Program-made: the position numbers and the translations under genes
The notes under the pieces: generated by a model
The model's input: only the letters and a program-made list of their open reading frames with translations
The model's database searches: none
Told to the model about the DNA's origin: nothing
NCBI GenBank assembly: GCA_013696965.1
Contig: JACCXN010000009.1
Coordinates: 132,751 to 196,750 of the forward strand
Reading direction: 5' to 3'
From: Bacteroidota bacterium
Lineage (GTDB): Bacteria; Bacteroidota; Bacteroidia; JACCXN01
DNA length: 64,000 bases
Shown here: positions 16,845-26,742 of the stretch, piece by piece
How the letters are laid out: every line of letters starts with the position of its first letter
How positions within the stretch are numbered: position 1 is the stretch's first letter

Positions 16845-18525
16845 ACAGTTTTTAATTCTTTTTTTCAGTAAGGAAAACTTTGCTCGGATTTTTCTTTTTT
16901 CGGAAGAAACGCCCTTGCTTTTCACGCGCTTTTTTTTCTGGGCGTTTTTCGCTCTTGTAATGGTTTTTTTATCCCTATTTCACAAGAGAATATGGCTGAG
17001 AAATGCTTTCCTGTTTTTTGTGAGTCTCTTTTTTTATTATAAAACCAGCGGTCTTTTCATTTCCATCCTTCTTTTTTCCACACTATGCGATTACACACTC
17101 GGATTAAGCATCTATAAAATGCAAAAAAAATCCTGGAAAATGTTGCTCACAGCTTTAAGTATTGTCATTAATTTATTTGTGCTTGCTTATTTTAAATATG
17201 CATACTTTTTTACAGATTCTTACAACGCATTATTTTCCACCAAAATTGAAATTTTCAACCATTTTGCTCATTGGTCCAATATTGCCTCAGGAAGTCAATA
17301 TCAGGTAAATTCTATTTTATTACCCGTTGGTATTTCTTTTTTTACATTTCAAACCATTAGTTATTCCATTGATGTTTACAGAGAAAGAATTAATCCTGTG
17401 CGGAACATAATGGATTTTGGTTTTTATGTGAGCTTCTTTCCCCAATTGGTGGCAGGGCCCATTGTTCGTGCAAATGAATTCATACCTCAATTATATAAAC
17501 CTTATGATCTGGATAAAAAAGCATTCGGATTGGCCGTTTTTATGATTTTAAATGGAATGGTCAAGAAATTAGTTCTTGGAGATTATATAGCAGTAAATTT
17601 TATTGATCGTGTGTTTGATAATCCTTTGTTTTTTACTGGTTTTGAAAATTTACTCGCATTATTTGGGTATAGTTTACAAGTATATGCAGATTTTTCAGGA
17701 TATACGGATATGGCAATAGGTATTGCTCTACTTATGGGCTTTCGATTGCCCAAGAACTTCAATTCTCCTTATAAGGCAAAAAACCTGGGTGAATTTTGGC
17801 AACGCTGGCATATATCCTTGTCAACCTGGCTAAAAGATTATTTATATATTCCTTTAGGAGGAAATCGCAAAGCCTCTGCATTTACCTGGATTTGTTGCAT
17901 TTCTATTTTATCTATAGTTTTATTATTATCTGATGATATCTGGTTGAGAATATCCATTGCCAGCTTTGCTGGTGTTTTCGGATTAATGATGTTGTTGGTT
18001 TTGTCTTTCAGAAAATGGATGGTAACCAACATAAATTTAATGCTGACTATGCTCTTGGGTGGATTATGGCATGGAGCCAGTTTTCAATTCATTATTTGGG
18101 GGGCCTTAAATGGAATTGGCCTTGTTGTTTATAAAAACTGGAAAAAAATAAGCCCTTGGGAAAACAGTACAAGGTGGTTTGCAAACGCTTGGAAAATAGG
18201 TCTTACTTTTATTTTCATCACTTTTACAAGGATTTGGTTTAGGAGTGAAACAATGAATACTTCATTTGACATATTAAACCAGATTTGGAATAATTTCAGA
18301 CCAGACCTTATTCTTGAAATATTAGGCTCTTACAAAACTGTTTTTGTAATTATGCTCTCTGGATTTGTTATTCATTGGTTACCTGGTAATTTTAAAGAGG
18401 GTTATAAAAACTTTTTTTCCAGTATTCCATGGTATGCGCAGGCGGGCATTTCAACTTTAATAATTTTCCTTGTTTATCAATCCCTTTCAGCAAAGCTGCA
18501 GCCCTTTATTTATTTCCAGTTTTAA
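16831..18525 (+). CDS. MBOAT-family membrane-bound O-acyltransferase (AlgI/PatA-like)
   Basis: A 564-residue polytopic protein with more than ten hydrophobic segments. MBOAT motifs are clear: SFFPQLVAGPIVRANEFIPQ, YSLQVYADFSGYTDMAIGIA, FWQRWHISLSTWLKDYLYIP (His327) and GGLWHGASFQFIIWG, in which His414 is the invariant catalytic histidine. Such proteins move an acyl group, usually acetyl, across the inner membrane for polysaccharide or peptidoglycan O-acetylation by a periplasmic SGNH partner. The only start that preserves the N-terminus is TTG 16831, overlapping the previous stop by 14 bp; the next ATG is more than 40 codons in. The polymer acetylated is not shown by the sequence. Confidence 0.88.
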   Translation: METLEQFLILFFSKENFARIFLFSEETPLLFTRFFFWAFFALVMVFLSLFHKRIWLRNAFLFFVSLFFYYKTSGLFISILLFSTLCDYTLGLSIYKMQKKSWKMLLTALSIVINLFVLAYFKYAYFFTDSYNALFSTKIEIFNHFAHWSNIASGSQYQVNSILLPVGISFFTFQTISYSIDVYRERINPVRNIMDFGFYVSFFPQLVAGPIVRANEFIPQLYKPYDLDKKAFGLAVFMILNGMVKKLVLGDYIAVNFIDRVFDNPLFFTGFENLLALFGYSLQVYADFSGYTDMAIGIALLMGFRLPKNFNSPYKAKNLGEFWQRWHISLSTWLKDYLYIPLGGNRKASAFTWICCISILSIVLLLSDDIWLRISIASFAGVFGLMMLLVLSFRKWMVTNINLMLTMLLGGLWHGASFQFIIWGALNGIGLVVYKNWKKISPWENSTRWFANAWKIGLTFIFITFTRIWFRSETMNTSFDILNQIWNNFRPDLILEILGSYKTVFVIMLSGFVIHWLPGNFKEGYKNFFSSIPWYAQAGISTLIIFLVYQSLSAKLQPFIYFQF

Positions 18526-18639
18526 AAATGAGACCTATTTCTTAACTTAAATTCCAAAAAAAATCTTTAAAGGAAGCTATAAAAACAAAGAATAAAGTTG
18601 GAATTAAACAATTAACATCAAAAAACGAAATTAAAAATA

Positions 18640-18647
18640 TATTTTTG
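18640..18647 (+). promoter_or_regulatory. Candidate -7 box for pssA-purS
   Basis: TATTTTTG is a perfect TAnnTTTG match 24 nt upstream of the pssA ATG in the 146-bp gap after the MBOAT gene. No clear TTTG element was found at the expected upstream distance. Confidence 0.45.
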
Positions 18648-18671
18648 TAAAAGGAAAAACAGCCAATCATA

Positions 18672-19517
18672 ATGATCAAAAAAAACATACCAAATTTCAT
18701 AACCTGTCTTAATCTATTAAGTGGTTGTTTAGCTGTTGTGGCTGCTTTTCATGAGCAAATAATCTGGAGCTGTTATTTAATAGGCTTGGCAGCAGTTTTT
18801 GATTTTTTTGATGGCTTAGTTGCTCGTTTATTCAAAGCTTATTCTCCAATTGGAAAAGATTTGGATTCACTTGCAGACATTGTAAGTTTTGGCGTAGCCC
18901 CTGGGGTAATACTTTTTCAAATGATTACCATTAGTTTTGAGGCCTATTCAATTCCCTTGTTCGAACGATCATTGCAGGTGCTTGCATTTGCATCAACAGG
19001 ATTCCTGGTTACAATTTTCGGGGCAATTAGGTTGGCAAAATTCAATATAGATGAAAGACAGGCAACTTCTTTTCTTGGATTACCAATACCAGCGGGAGCT
19101 ATATTTATTGCTTCATTAATCCCTGTATTGGTATGGGAGCATAGTTTGAACCTTTATCATCCTCCATCTAATGAAACACTAAATCAATTAAGAGAGCATT
19201 TTTATTTCAATGATTTTGATATTGCCTCTACTGAACTACTTTTCAACCCCTGGTTTTATATCATAGTAAGTATTGTAATTTCATTGTTAATGATTTCTGA
19301 AATACCTTTGTTTGCAATGAAGTTTAAAAACATTAAATCAAAGGAAAATATTATTCGTTTTTTGTTTATTCTTCTATCTTTGTGGCTCGTTTATGAGTAC
19401 AGATTAATAGGAATTCCATTTATTGTTATTCTTTATGTTTTGTTATCTCTAATTGATATTGTAATAAAGAAAATTTTAAACCATTTTAACCCTCCCACAA
19501 ATGAAATTCAGAGCTGA
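18672..19517 (+). CDS. pssA: CDP-diacylglycerol--serine O-phosphatidyltransferase
   Basis: PssA joins serine to CDP-diacylglycerol to make phosphatidylserine, the precursor of phosphatidylethanolamine, at the inner membrane. The CDP-alcohol phosphotransferase signature DGx2ARx8Gx3Dx3D is present as DGLVARLFKAYSPIGKDLDS followed by LAD. The N-terminal IPNFITCLNLLSGCLAVVAA is typical of the family. The 281 residues include about eight membrane segments; this is longer than the roughly 230-240 residues common in Bacteroidota, with extra residues in the loop near 160-185 and at the C-terminus. The last 17 bp overlap purS. Confidence 0.9.
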   Translation: MIKKNIPNFITCLNLLSGCLAVVAAFHEQIIWSCYLIGLAAVFDFFDGLVARLFKAYSPIGKDLDSLADIVSFGVAPGVILFQMITISFEAYSIPLFERSLQVLAFASTGFLVTIFGAIRLAKFNIDERQATSFLGLPIPAGAIFIASLIPVLVWEHSLNLYHPPSNETLNQLREHFYFNDFDIASTELLFNPWFYIIVSIVISLLMISEIPLFAMKFKNIKSKENIIRFLFILLSLWLVYEYRLIGIPFIVILYVLLSLIDIVIKKILNHFNPPTNEIQS

Positions 19518-19755
19518 AATTGACATTATGCCTTTAAAAGCATTACTTGATCCTCAAGGCAAGGCTGTAACATCAGGAATGAAAAACCTTGGCATGTCAG
19601 AAATCAGTAATGTAAGGGTTGGCAAACATATTACGCTTGAAATTGATGCTGAGAGCAAAGAAATTGCACAAGCTAAAACAGAAGAAGCATGTAAGAAGTT
19701 ACTTGCCAATCAGATTATGGAAAGCTATGATTTTAAAATTGAAGTTGCTGAATAA
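19501..19755 (+). CDS. purS: Phosphoribosylformylglycinamidine synthase subunit PurS
   Basis: PurS is the small subunit that bridges PurQ and PurL in the fourth step of purine synthesis, passing ammonia to formylglycinamide ribonucleotide. The 84-residue length is typical, and the motifs LLDPQGKAV, MKNLGM and VRVGKHITLEID match the family. It overlaps the end of pssA by 17 bp, so the two are probably transcribed and translated together although the pathways are unrelated. purQ and purL are not in this window. Confidence 0.9.
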   Translation: MKFRAEIDIMPLKALLDPQGKAVTSGMKNLGMSEISNVRVGKHITLEIDAESKEIAQAKTEEACKKLLANQIMESYDFKIEVAE

Positions 19756-19841
19756 TTCATTTAGCAATCATTCAATGAAATAAATTTTTGAGGAAAAAAC
19801 GGGCGCATTTGCTTTAATTTGCCTGTAGGTTTTTTAAATAA

Positions 19842-20567
19842 TTACTTCCTTAATTCAAAATTCTTACCCAAATAAACTTTTCTAACCTGTTCGTCAGCGG
19901 CAAGTTCTTCGGCTGTTCCTGCTTTTAGTATTTTACCTTCAAATAAAAGATAAGCCCTATCCGTAATGGTAAGGGTTTCATGAACATTGTGATCTGTAAT
20001 TAAGATTCCTATGTTTTTGGCTTTTAATTTATGAATAATTCCCTGGATGTCTTCAACAGCAATTGGGTCTACTCCTGCAAAAGGCTCATCAAGAAGGATG
20101 AAATTTGGAGAAACTGCAAGTGCACGTGCAATTTCAGTTCTTCTTCTTTCACCTCCAGACAATAAATCACCTCTGTTTTTACGAATATGTTGAAGCCCGA
20201 ATTCATTAAGCAAGGATTCTAACTTTTCCCTTTGCTCCTCCTTGCTAATGTTTACCATTTCTAGCACAGATTTTATGTTATCCTCAACACTTAATTTTCT
20301 AAAAACAGAGGCTTCCTGTGCTAAATAACCTATTCCTTTTTGCGCCCGCTTATACATGGGTTCATTTGTGATATCATCATTATCCAGGTGTATTTTTCCT
20401 GAATATGGTTTTATCATTCCCACTATCATGTAAAAAGTTGTTGTTTTTCCAGCCCCATTAGGTCCAAGCAGACCAACAATTTCACCCTGTTTTACTTCAA
20501 CAGAAACTCCTTTTACAACCGTTCTGCTCTTGTACTTTTTAATCAGGTTAGTGGCGGTTAAAATCAT
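19842..20567 (-). CDS. lptB: LPS export ABC transporter ATP-binding protein
   Basis: LptB powers the LptBFG complex that extracts lipopolysaccharide from the inner membrane for transport to the outer leaflet. The 241-residue ATPase has Walker A ([16 protein letters not shown]), the Q-loop region [13 protein letters not shown] typical of LptB, the signature [17 protein letters not shown], and Walker [20 protein letters not shown], with the switch histidine in [10 protein letters not shown]. It is the last gene of a leftward run tatC, AhpD-like, DUF5686, lptB, 13 bp after the DUF5686 gene. Confidence 0.95.
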   Translation of the reverse strand: MILTATNLIKKYKSRTVVKGVSVEVKQGEIVGLLGPNGAGKTTTFYMIVGMIKPYSGKIHLDNDDITNEPMYKRAQKGIGYLAQEASVFRKLSVEDNIKSVLEMVNISKEEQREKLESLLNEFGLQHIRKNRGDLLSGGERRRTEIARALAVSPNFILLDEPFAGVDPIAVEDIQGIIHKLKAKNIGILITDHNVHETLTITDRAYLLFEGKILKAGTAEELAADEQVRKVYLGKNFELRK

Positions 20568-20580
20568 AATTATGAAAATC

Positions 20581-23022
20581 TTAAAAAGTAAATTGTATTG
20601 TTCCTCTTATACCCCATTTCTGAATGTCAGGATTGTCAAGGTATGAGAGCCTCCAAAGCGCATCAATCCTTAATACTTTAAAAATATTCTCAACCCCAAA
20701 ACCTGTTTCAACATAGGGTTTGCTGAGCGATTGCATATTACTAGGCAAAGACATTTGTTGCCTGTTTTCGTCTCTCAATGAACCAATAACACCTTTTGCC
20801 AAAGCTACTTCTCGCCATTTTAATTTACGCATAAAAGGTATTTTATCCAGGAAAAAACCCCCAAAATGCTGTTCCAATGAAAGGCTTAAATATTCATCAC
20901 TTACAAACTCAAAATAATTCATCATGTTAAATGAATACTTGTCATAAGAATATGTTTCATTACCCGGATGAAGCTCTAACAGAGCATAAGGGAGATTTCC
21001 CCAAACTTTACCTGCTTCAAACATATAATCCAAATAGCCAAAGGGCGCTGTTCGTATAAAATTATGCACATTAAAGGTTGCTCTCTGGTATTCATACTGC
21101 CCTCCGAAAAGGCCTTTAATTCCAAGGGCATAATTTAATTGAAATATTGGATAATTTGTTCCCAGGCTTATTCTTTCAAATTCACCAGAAACAAACTTTT
21201 CACGGTAAGCAAACCGAGTATAAACATTAATTTCGGAAGTAGTGATTTTAGGCACTATAACAGTAGCATCAGGGCTATTTTGTTCGAAAGAAATTGAATC
21301 AGTTGGATGTAAAGTACGGTTATTAAAGGTAAGCCGGTTAGAAAAACCGCTAAACCATTCTCTTTCATAAAACGCCTGGTATTGATCAACCAGAATAAGC
21401 TTGTAAAAAGGGTTGCGTCTGAAAGCTGAGGCTAAAATATTATCCTGTCGTAAGGCATTTGGACTTTGGCCTAATTGTTCCATGTCATATTTAATTGAAC
21501 CACCAACAGCCTGTCGGGGTGTTTTACTCAGGAAATACTTGAAACCTGCTCCATATTTAAATGCTTCATCTAAAAAACCATAGGCACCATAACCCTCCAA
21601 TTGAAGCCTTGTACTAAATGAGTTACTGGTTCTTCCCCCTAACCGTATGCGGTTTCCTTCAATTTGATTAAAACTGTAAGTAGTAAAATAAGGGCCTAAT
21701 TCAAATTTACCTATTACATGATAACCCGAAATAATCAGAGCCAATACATCAACATAGGTTTTAAAAGCAGGTACTGATTTTATTGAATCTACAAGCTGAT
21801 AAATTGCTTTTTCCTTTTCTTGTAAGGAATCATGCCTGCAATCCATCCAGTACTCATTTGCCTTATCTGATGCATCTGCATCAACAATTACATCATCAGT
21901 TCCTGAATAGTATGAATCGGGACGGGGTTTATTGATTACAAAGTTTTTATAGGACGATATTTTCCTTCCATAAATACCCATTGAATTGTCAGCCATATTA
22001 AAATCGACTGTCAGTTTATCCTTGGTCATCATCCATACTCCATCAAATAGGTTGAACTCCTGGTATGCGGAAAAACCGTTAACAAAATTGATGTTTGCAT
22101 CAGAAGCTATTGAAACTTCAATCCTACTTATTGCGAAAGTAGTGTCATGAACCCAAAAATCGCCGGCAAAGGTTGGTTCCTGCCTTCTTCGTGGCATAAA
22201 TGAAACATGGTAACTCCAACGGTCATCAATATGTGTGCTGTCAATTAGATAATATTTGTAGTATAAAAGGCCGAAATCAGCAATGGGACTTATAAAACTT
22301 TTCCCGAAAACAAGAATATAATTATCATAGATATTTACATTTTGGTAAATATCTCCCATAAACTGATTGATGCTTTCATTTTTAACTCCGGATATCTTTA
22401 CTGCTTTTATTTGCTCCTTAAGGGCACGTGGTTTTTTTCGATAAACCATTTCAGACAAAGTTTCGGTAATAAACATAGGTAAGGCAGGTTTCTCTCCTGT
22501 GGAATCTATATTGTCGAAAATAAATTTAAAGTTTTTGAAAATCTTCTTGTCTTTATAGGAGTCAGGAATGTTGTTTAAATCAAACTGGACTTTATTATAC
22601 ACCTCATACTCAAAGGATTCTAAATTCTCCCTGTTGTTTTGCTGTTTGTTTTCAATTACTTTTTTCAATAATACATGAGCAGGGTTTTCACCAGGCTTAA
22701 TTATCACTTCTTTTAATTGAACACTTCCGGGTTTAAGTTCAAAATTAATGGTTTGGGTTCTGTTTCGAATAAGGGGTTTGGTTAATGGATCGTATCCAAC
22801 GGAAGAAACCATAATAGAATCAGTCCACTGATTGGTCTCCATTAAGAATTTACCATCAAAATCTGTAGTAGTTCCAATCCTGGTTCCTTTAAAAACCAAG
22901 TTTACAAAAGGCAGTGCCTCTTTTGTTTCAGCATCTATTACTTTTCCCATAACTTTTGTGTTTTGAGAAACAACAACAAGAGAGGAGAAACCAAAAATAA
23001 GGGAAAATATAATTTTTCTCAT
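20581..23022 (-). CDS. DUF5686 / carboxypeptidase-like regulatory domain outer-membrane protein
   Basis: An 813-residue protein with a signal peptide ([20 protein letters not shown]), then a carboxypeptidase D-like regulatory domain at about residues 24-110 ([35 protein letters not shown]), and the DUF5686 region covering the rest, which has many aromatic-rich beta strands and a TonB-receptor-like C-terminal end ([11 protein letters not shown]). The pattern predicts an outer-membrane barrel with a periplasmic N-terminal domain. The function of DUF5686 is unknown. Its position between the AhpD-like gene and lptB suggests an envelope role, but this is only context. Confidence 0.82.
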   Translation of the reverse strand: MRKIIFSLIFGFSSLVVVSQNTKVMGKVIDAETKEALPFVNLVFKGTRIGTTTDFDGKFLMETNQWTDSIMVSSVGYDPLTKPLIRNRTQTINFELKPGSVQLKEVIIKPGENPAHVLLKKVIENKQQNNRENLESFEYEVYNKVQFDLNNIPDSYKDKKIFKNFKFIFDNIDSTGEKPALPMFITETLSEMVYRKKPRALKEQIKAVKISGVKNESINQFMGDIYQNVNIYDNYILVFGKSFISPIADFGLLYYKYYLIDSTHIDDRWSYHVSFMPRRRQEPTFAGDFWVHDTTFAISRIEVSIASDANINFVNGFSAYQEFNLFDGVWMMTKDKLTVDFNMADNSMGIYGRKISSYKNFVINKPRPDSYYSGTDDVIVDADASDKANEYWMDCRHDSLQEKEKAIYQLVDSIKSVPAFKTYVDVLALIISGYHVIGKFELGPYFTTYSFNQIEGNRIRLGGRTSNSFSTRLQLEGYGAYGFLDEAFKYGAGFKYFLSKTPRQAVGGSIKYDMEQLGQSPNALRQDNILASAFRRNPFYKLILVDQYQAFYEREWFSGFSNRLTFNNRTLHPTDSISFEQNSPDATVIVPKITTSEINVYTRFAYREKFVSGEFERISLGTNYPIFQLNYALGIKGLFGGQYEYQRATFNVHNFIRTAPFGYLDYMFEAGKVWGNLPYALLELHPGNETYSYDKYSFNMMNYFEFVSDEYLSLSLEQHFGGFFLDKIPFMRKLKWREVALAKGVIGSLRDENRQQMSLPSNMQSLSKPYVETGFGVENIFKVLRIDALWRLSYLDNPDIQKWGIRGTIQFTF

Positions 23023-23055
23023 TTGCTTTTTAAACAGCAGTTTTTACTAAATATT

Positions 23056-23412
23056 TTAATTGTCCGCCTTAATATTACAAAGTTCTTCCCAAAACTCCAA
23101 CGCTTTTCTTGTATGTGGAATTACAATGGTGCCTCCAACCAAATTGGCTATAGAAAAAACTTCGAAAAGTTCATCCTTACTCAATCCTGCCTCAAAGCAT
23201 TTCTCAAGATGGTATTTGACACAATCGTCACAACGCAAAACCATGGATGAAATAAGGCCAAGCATTTCTTTTGTTTTCAGAGACAATGCCCCATCTTTAT
23301 AAGCATTGGCATCAATATTAAAAATTCTTTTTAAGGTTAGATTATCGGCAGCAAGCAATTTATCATTCATTTTACTGCGATACGCATTAAATTCATTTAC
23401 CTTCTTACTCAT
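23056..23412 (-). CDS. Carboxymuconolactone decarboxylase / AhpD-family protein
   Basis: A 118-residue alpha-helical protein with the AhpD-type redox motif RCDDCVKYH: Cys61, Cys64 and His68. The following helices (LSKDELFEVFSIANLVGGTI) also match the family. Members with CxxC plus His are thiol-based peroxidase partners; the family name comes from decarboxylase relatives that lack the cysteines. The substrate is unknown. It lies 3 bp downstream of tatC and 33 bp upstream of the DUF5686 gene, so it is part of that operon. Confidence 0.88.
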   Translation of the reverse strand: MSKKVNEFNAYRSKMNDKLLAADNLTLKRIFNIDANAYKDGALSLKTKEMLGLISSMVLRCDDCVKYHLEKCFEAGLSKDELFEVFSIANLVGGTIVIPHTRKALEFWEELCNIKADN

Positions 23413-23415
23413 AAA

Positions 23416-24234
23416 TTAATTTTTTATTTGTTTTCTAAGGGTAATAGCTGAAATAAAAATGCTTATTTCATATAAAACAAGAATTGGTATGGATACCAAA
23501 ATCTGACTTGAAATGTCCGGAGGAGTTATAATGGCAGACAGAATTAATATTACTACAATGGAATGTTTTCGATAGATACGCATAAAAGCAGGAGTAACCA
23601 GACCTATTTTAGTTAGGAAATAAACTAGAACAGGCAATTCAAAAACAAGCCCTGATGCAAGAGTTATAGTGCTGATAGTTGAAATATAGGATAAAAGGCT
23701 GATTTGATTTGCAACGGCAGCACTAACCTGGTATGAGCCCAGAAAATTAACAGACAATGGGGCTACAAAATAATACCCAAAAAGAATACCCATTAAAAAA
23801 AGAATAGATACAGAAAAAATAAATACTCCACTGTACTTTTTCTCATGAGCATGTAAAGCCGGCATTACAAATCGCCAAAGCTCCCAAACTATGTATGGGA
23901 AAGATAAAACTATTCCTGCAATCACGGAAACCAGAATATGAGTAGAAAACTGGCCGGACATATCGATGTTAATGAGCGTGAAAGGAATTTCGGTAATACA
24001 CAAGGCTCCTTCAAGATAAGCGGCTTTTGATACCTGACATAAAAATCCATAAGTCCAGAAATCAACATTTTTTGGAGCAAGGATTACAAAATCAAATATA
24101 AAAGACTTATTTAAAAAAGCAGCTAAAGTAACTACACCAACTGCAATTGCAATTCGCATCAAATGCCAGCGCAAAGCCTCAAGGTGTTCTAAAAAGGACA
24201 TTTCTGCCTTGTAATGTTCCGGACTATTTGACAT
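23416..24234 (-). CDS. tatC: Sec-independent protein translocase TatC
   Basis: TatC is the polytopic receptor that recognises twin-arginine signal peptides and initiates export of folded proteins. The 272 residues begin with MSFLEHLEALRWHLMRIAIA, include FPYIVWELWRFVMPALHAHE, FLMGILFGYYFV and a later LASGLVFELPVLVYFL, and show about six membrane helices. It is slightly longer than E. coli TatC (258) because of a periplasmic insertion near residues 50-75 (LAPKNVDFWTYGFLCQV), which is common in Bacteroidota. It is the first gene of the run toward lptB. tatA is not in the window. Confidence 0.95.
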   Translation of the reverse strand: MSNSPEHYKAEMSFLEHLEALRWHLMRIAIAVGVVTLAAFLNKSFIFDFVILAPKNVDFWTYGFLCQVSKAAYLEGALCITEIPFTLINIDMSGQFSTHILVSVIAGIVLSFPYIVWELWRFVMPALHAHEKKYSGVFIFSVSILFLMGILFGYYFVAPLSVNFLGSYQVSAAVANQISLLSYISTISTITLASGLVFELPVLVYFLTKIGLVTPAFMRIYRKHSIVVILILSAIITPPDISSQILVSIPILVLYEISIFISAITLRKQIKN

Positions 24235-24437
24235 AAATTTTGTAATAGGAGGTAAATATAGGAATTTTAACGCCTTTTTTACAGCTTGATTTTAATTAAA
24301 AAACATCGCAACAATATCCGTAATATACTTCATGACGCTTCGTTTAAAGTTATATTTTGTTTTCATGAAAAAATATTATTTGGTTCCAAACTGCTTTGAA
24401 TGATAATTTTAATAATTTTAAACCGCATTTTAAAGCC

Positions 24438-26507
24438 ATGAATAACACACCTAAAGGTATTTTTAAAGATTTGAAATTTTATCTGATCTTCTCTTTAATT
24501 GCAATTTCTGCTTTAATTACTTACAGCAATCATTTTGAAAATGATTTTCATTTTGATGATGCACATACTATATCAGGAAATGCTTTTATAAGGGATATAA
24601 AAAACATTCCTCTTTTTTTTAAAGATGGCACAACATTCAGTACCCTTCCAAGCAATCAATCCTACCGGCCTGTTGTTTCAACCACACTGGCAATTGATTA
24701 CTGGGTTGGCAATAACCTATCTCCTTTTTACTTTCACCTGGACAATTTCATTTTTTTCCTTTTACAGGGATTGCTCATGTTCTTCTTTTTTCTGAAAATA
24801 TTTGATTTAACGTTAACAGGAAAAGCGAATTTTTTTCTTGCAATGTTTGGTGTTGCTTGGTATTTACTTCATCCTGCCAATGCTGAAACAATCAATTATA
24901 TTATTTCACGGTCTGATTCCTTATCAACTTTTTTCCTTTTGCTTGGATTCATCTTGTTTTTATTCTCTCCTTTATCACGAAAATGGCATTTATACCTAAT
25001 TCCTGTTGCAATAGGAGCATTGGCAAAGCCTACTGCTGTTATGTTTGCTCCTCTTTTAATGGTTTATGTTTTTCTTTTTGAAACAGAAATAAAACCAATG
25101 GAAATTTTCAAGGCAAAAAATTTCCAAGCACTAAAAAAAGTAATAATCATCAGCCTACCCTCCTTTATCGTCTCTGGACTGGTATATATTTTCATTCAAA
25201 AAATGGAACCTGAAACGTGGGTGGCAGGTGGAAATTCCGTATTTAATTATCTAATTACACAACCTTATATCATTCTGCATTATTTTTTAACCTTTTTTGC
25301 TCCTGTTAATTTGAGTGCGGATACTGATTGGAGGACGCTTAGCTCAGTGGCTGATCCACGATTTATTATTGGCATTTCCTTTTTAATGTATCTTTTATAT
25401 GTCGCTTTTATTTGTTCTTCAAAAAAAGAGCTTAAACCAATTGCTTTTGGAATCCTTTGGTTTTTAATATCTCTTGTGCCATCCTCAAGTGTTATTCCAT
25501 TGGCAGAGGTTATGAACGATCATCGAATTTATTTTCCATTTGTAGGTTTAATGATTAGTGTTTGCTGGACAATTTATTTAGTAATGAACAAATATATTTT
25601 GGTGAAAATTGAAACATCAAAATTTAGTGTTTCAATGCTGGCTGTTTTGCTCCTTTCGGTATATGCTTTTGGGACACATCAAAGAAATGAGGTTTGGAAA
25701 ACAGGAGAATCCTTATGGTTGGATGTAACCCTTAAAAGCCCTGAAAATGGACGAGGACTAATGAACTATGGACTTACTCAAATGTCAAAAGGGAATTATA
25801 CTGTTGCTGAACACTATTTTTTAAAAGCGCTTAACTACACTCCAAACTATTCTTATTTGCATATTAATTTAGGTATTTTAAAAAACGCTTTAGGGCAGAA
25901 AAAGGAAGCTGAAAATTATTTTCTCAATGGTGTTAAATATGGACCAGATAATCCAAATACGCATTTTCATTTTGCTGATTTTCTTAAAAAAAATAAGCGA
26001 TTAAAAGAGGCGGAGGAATCCTTGCTTTCATGCATTGAAATTAGTTCTGGCCATTTAAATGGAAGGCATTTATTAATGCAGTTGTATTTCGATAACCGTG
26101 AATGGGAAAAATTAACAAGCCTGGCAAATCAAACCCTTCACTATTTCCCTCAGGATAAAACAACACTTCTTCATCTTGAAAATTCTAAAACAAGAAAAGG
26201 GAAAATAGAGTTACTAGTTGAACAAATGCAAACAAAACCAACTCCAGAAGGTTACCTAGAATTAAGCCTTTATTATTATGAAAAAGCAGACTATGAGAAA
26301 TGCATAGAATCAGCTAAAAAAGCATTGGAACTAAAACCGGAATTTGCTGAAGCATATAATAATATTGCAGCTGCATATGGAGCAATGGCAATGTGGGAAC
26401 AGGAAATAGTTGCATGTGAGCAAGCTCTAAAAATAAATCCAAATTTACTTATTGCAAAAAACAACCTTAATTTAGCAAAAAGCAAATTGACCAATAAGAA
26501 TCAATAA
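24438..26507 (+). CDS. TMTC-like membrane glycosyltransferase with C-terminal TPR repeats
   Basis: A 689-residue protein in two halves. Residues 1 to about 420 hold around ten membrane segments with the GT-C pattern known from TMTC/DUF1736 proteins: FHFDDAHTISGN (acidic pair in the first loop), QSYRPVVSTTLAIDYW, and HPANAETINYIISRSDSLST. Residues from about 440 to the end hold TPR repeats (YGLTQMSKGNYTVAEHYFLK, LGILKNALGQKKEAENYF, AYNNIAAAYGAMAMWEQE). Eukaryotic TMTCs are protein O-mannosyltransferases; bacterial ones are mostly uncharacterised. I chose ATG 24438; a TTG 14 codons earlier is possible. It opens a group of glycan genes between tatC and kdsD. Confidence 0.75.
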   Translation: MNNTPKGIFKDLKFYLIFSLIAISALITYSNHFENDFHFDDAHTISGNAFIRDIKNIPLFFKDGTTFSTLPSNQSYRPVVSTTLAIDYWVGNNLSPFYFHLDNFIFFLLQGLLMFFFFLKIFDLTLTGKANFFLAMFGVAWYLLHPANAETINYIISRSDSLSTFFLLLGFILFLFSPLSRKWHLYLIPVAIGALAKPTAVMFAPLLMVYVFLFETEIKPMEIFKAKNFQALKKVIIISLPSFIVSGLVYIFIQKMEPETWVAGGNSVFNYLITQPYIILHYFLTFFAPVNLSADTDWRTLSSVADPRFIIGISFLMYLLYVAFICSSKKELKPIAFGILWFLISLVPSSSVIPLAEVMNDHRIYFPFVGLMISVCWTIYLVMNKYILVKIETSKFSVSMLAVLLLSVYAFGTHQRNEVWKTGESLWLDVTLKSPENGRGLMNYGLTQMSKGNYTVAEHYFLKALNYTPNYSYLHINLGILKNALGQKKEAENYFLNGVKYGPDNPNTHFHFADFLKKNKRLKEAEESLLSCIEISSGHLNGRHLLMQLYFDNREWEKLTSLANQTLHYFPQDKTTLLHLENSKTRKGKIELLVEQMQTKPTPEGYLELSLYYYEKADYEKCIESAKKALELKPEFAEAYNNIAAAYGAMAMWEQEIVACEQALKINPNLLIAKNNLNLAKSKLTNKNQ

Positions 26508-26742
26508 AAGTTTGAATTAAATAAAAAAAGCAAATATGAATTAATTCTTAATAAAAAAGTTCTTTATTTATCAGAACATTTATTTTGAAGCAATACCCGA
26601 TTATTCCAAAATAAATTCGTGTATTGTAGGTGAATTTTGCATTGCTAAAAAAGTGCTCAAAAGCCAGAATAAGTTAAAGGTTGGAACTTGTAAGTGAATA
26701 AAAAAACCTTACTTAAAGAATAAATAAAAAGTTTTAAAAAGT

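Noticed and set aside
24365-24403. 12-codon open frame MKKYYLVPNCFE upstream of the TMTC-like gene
   Set aside because: Too short to support, with no translation signal; chance is likely in this sequence.
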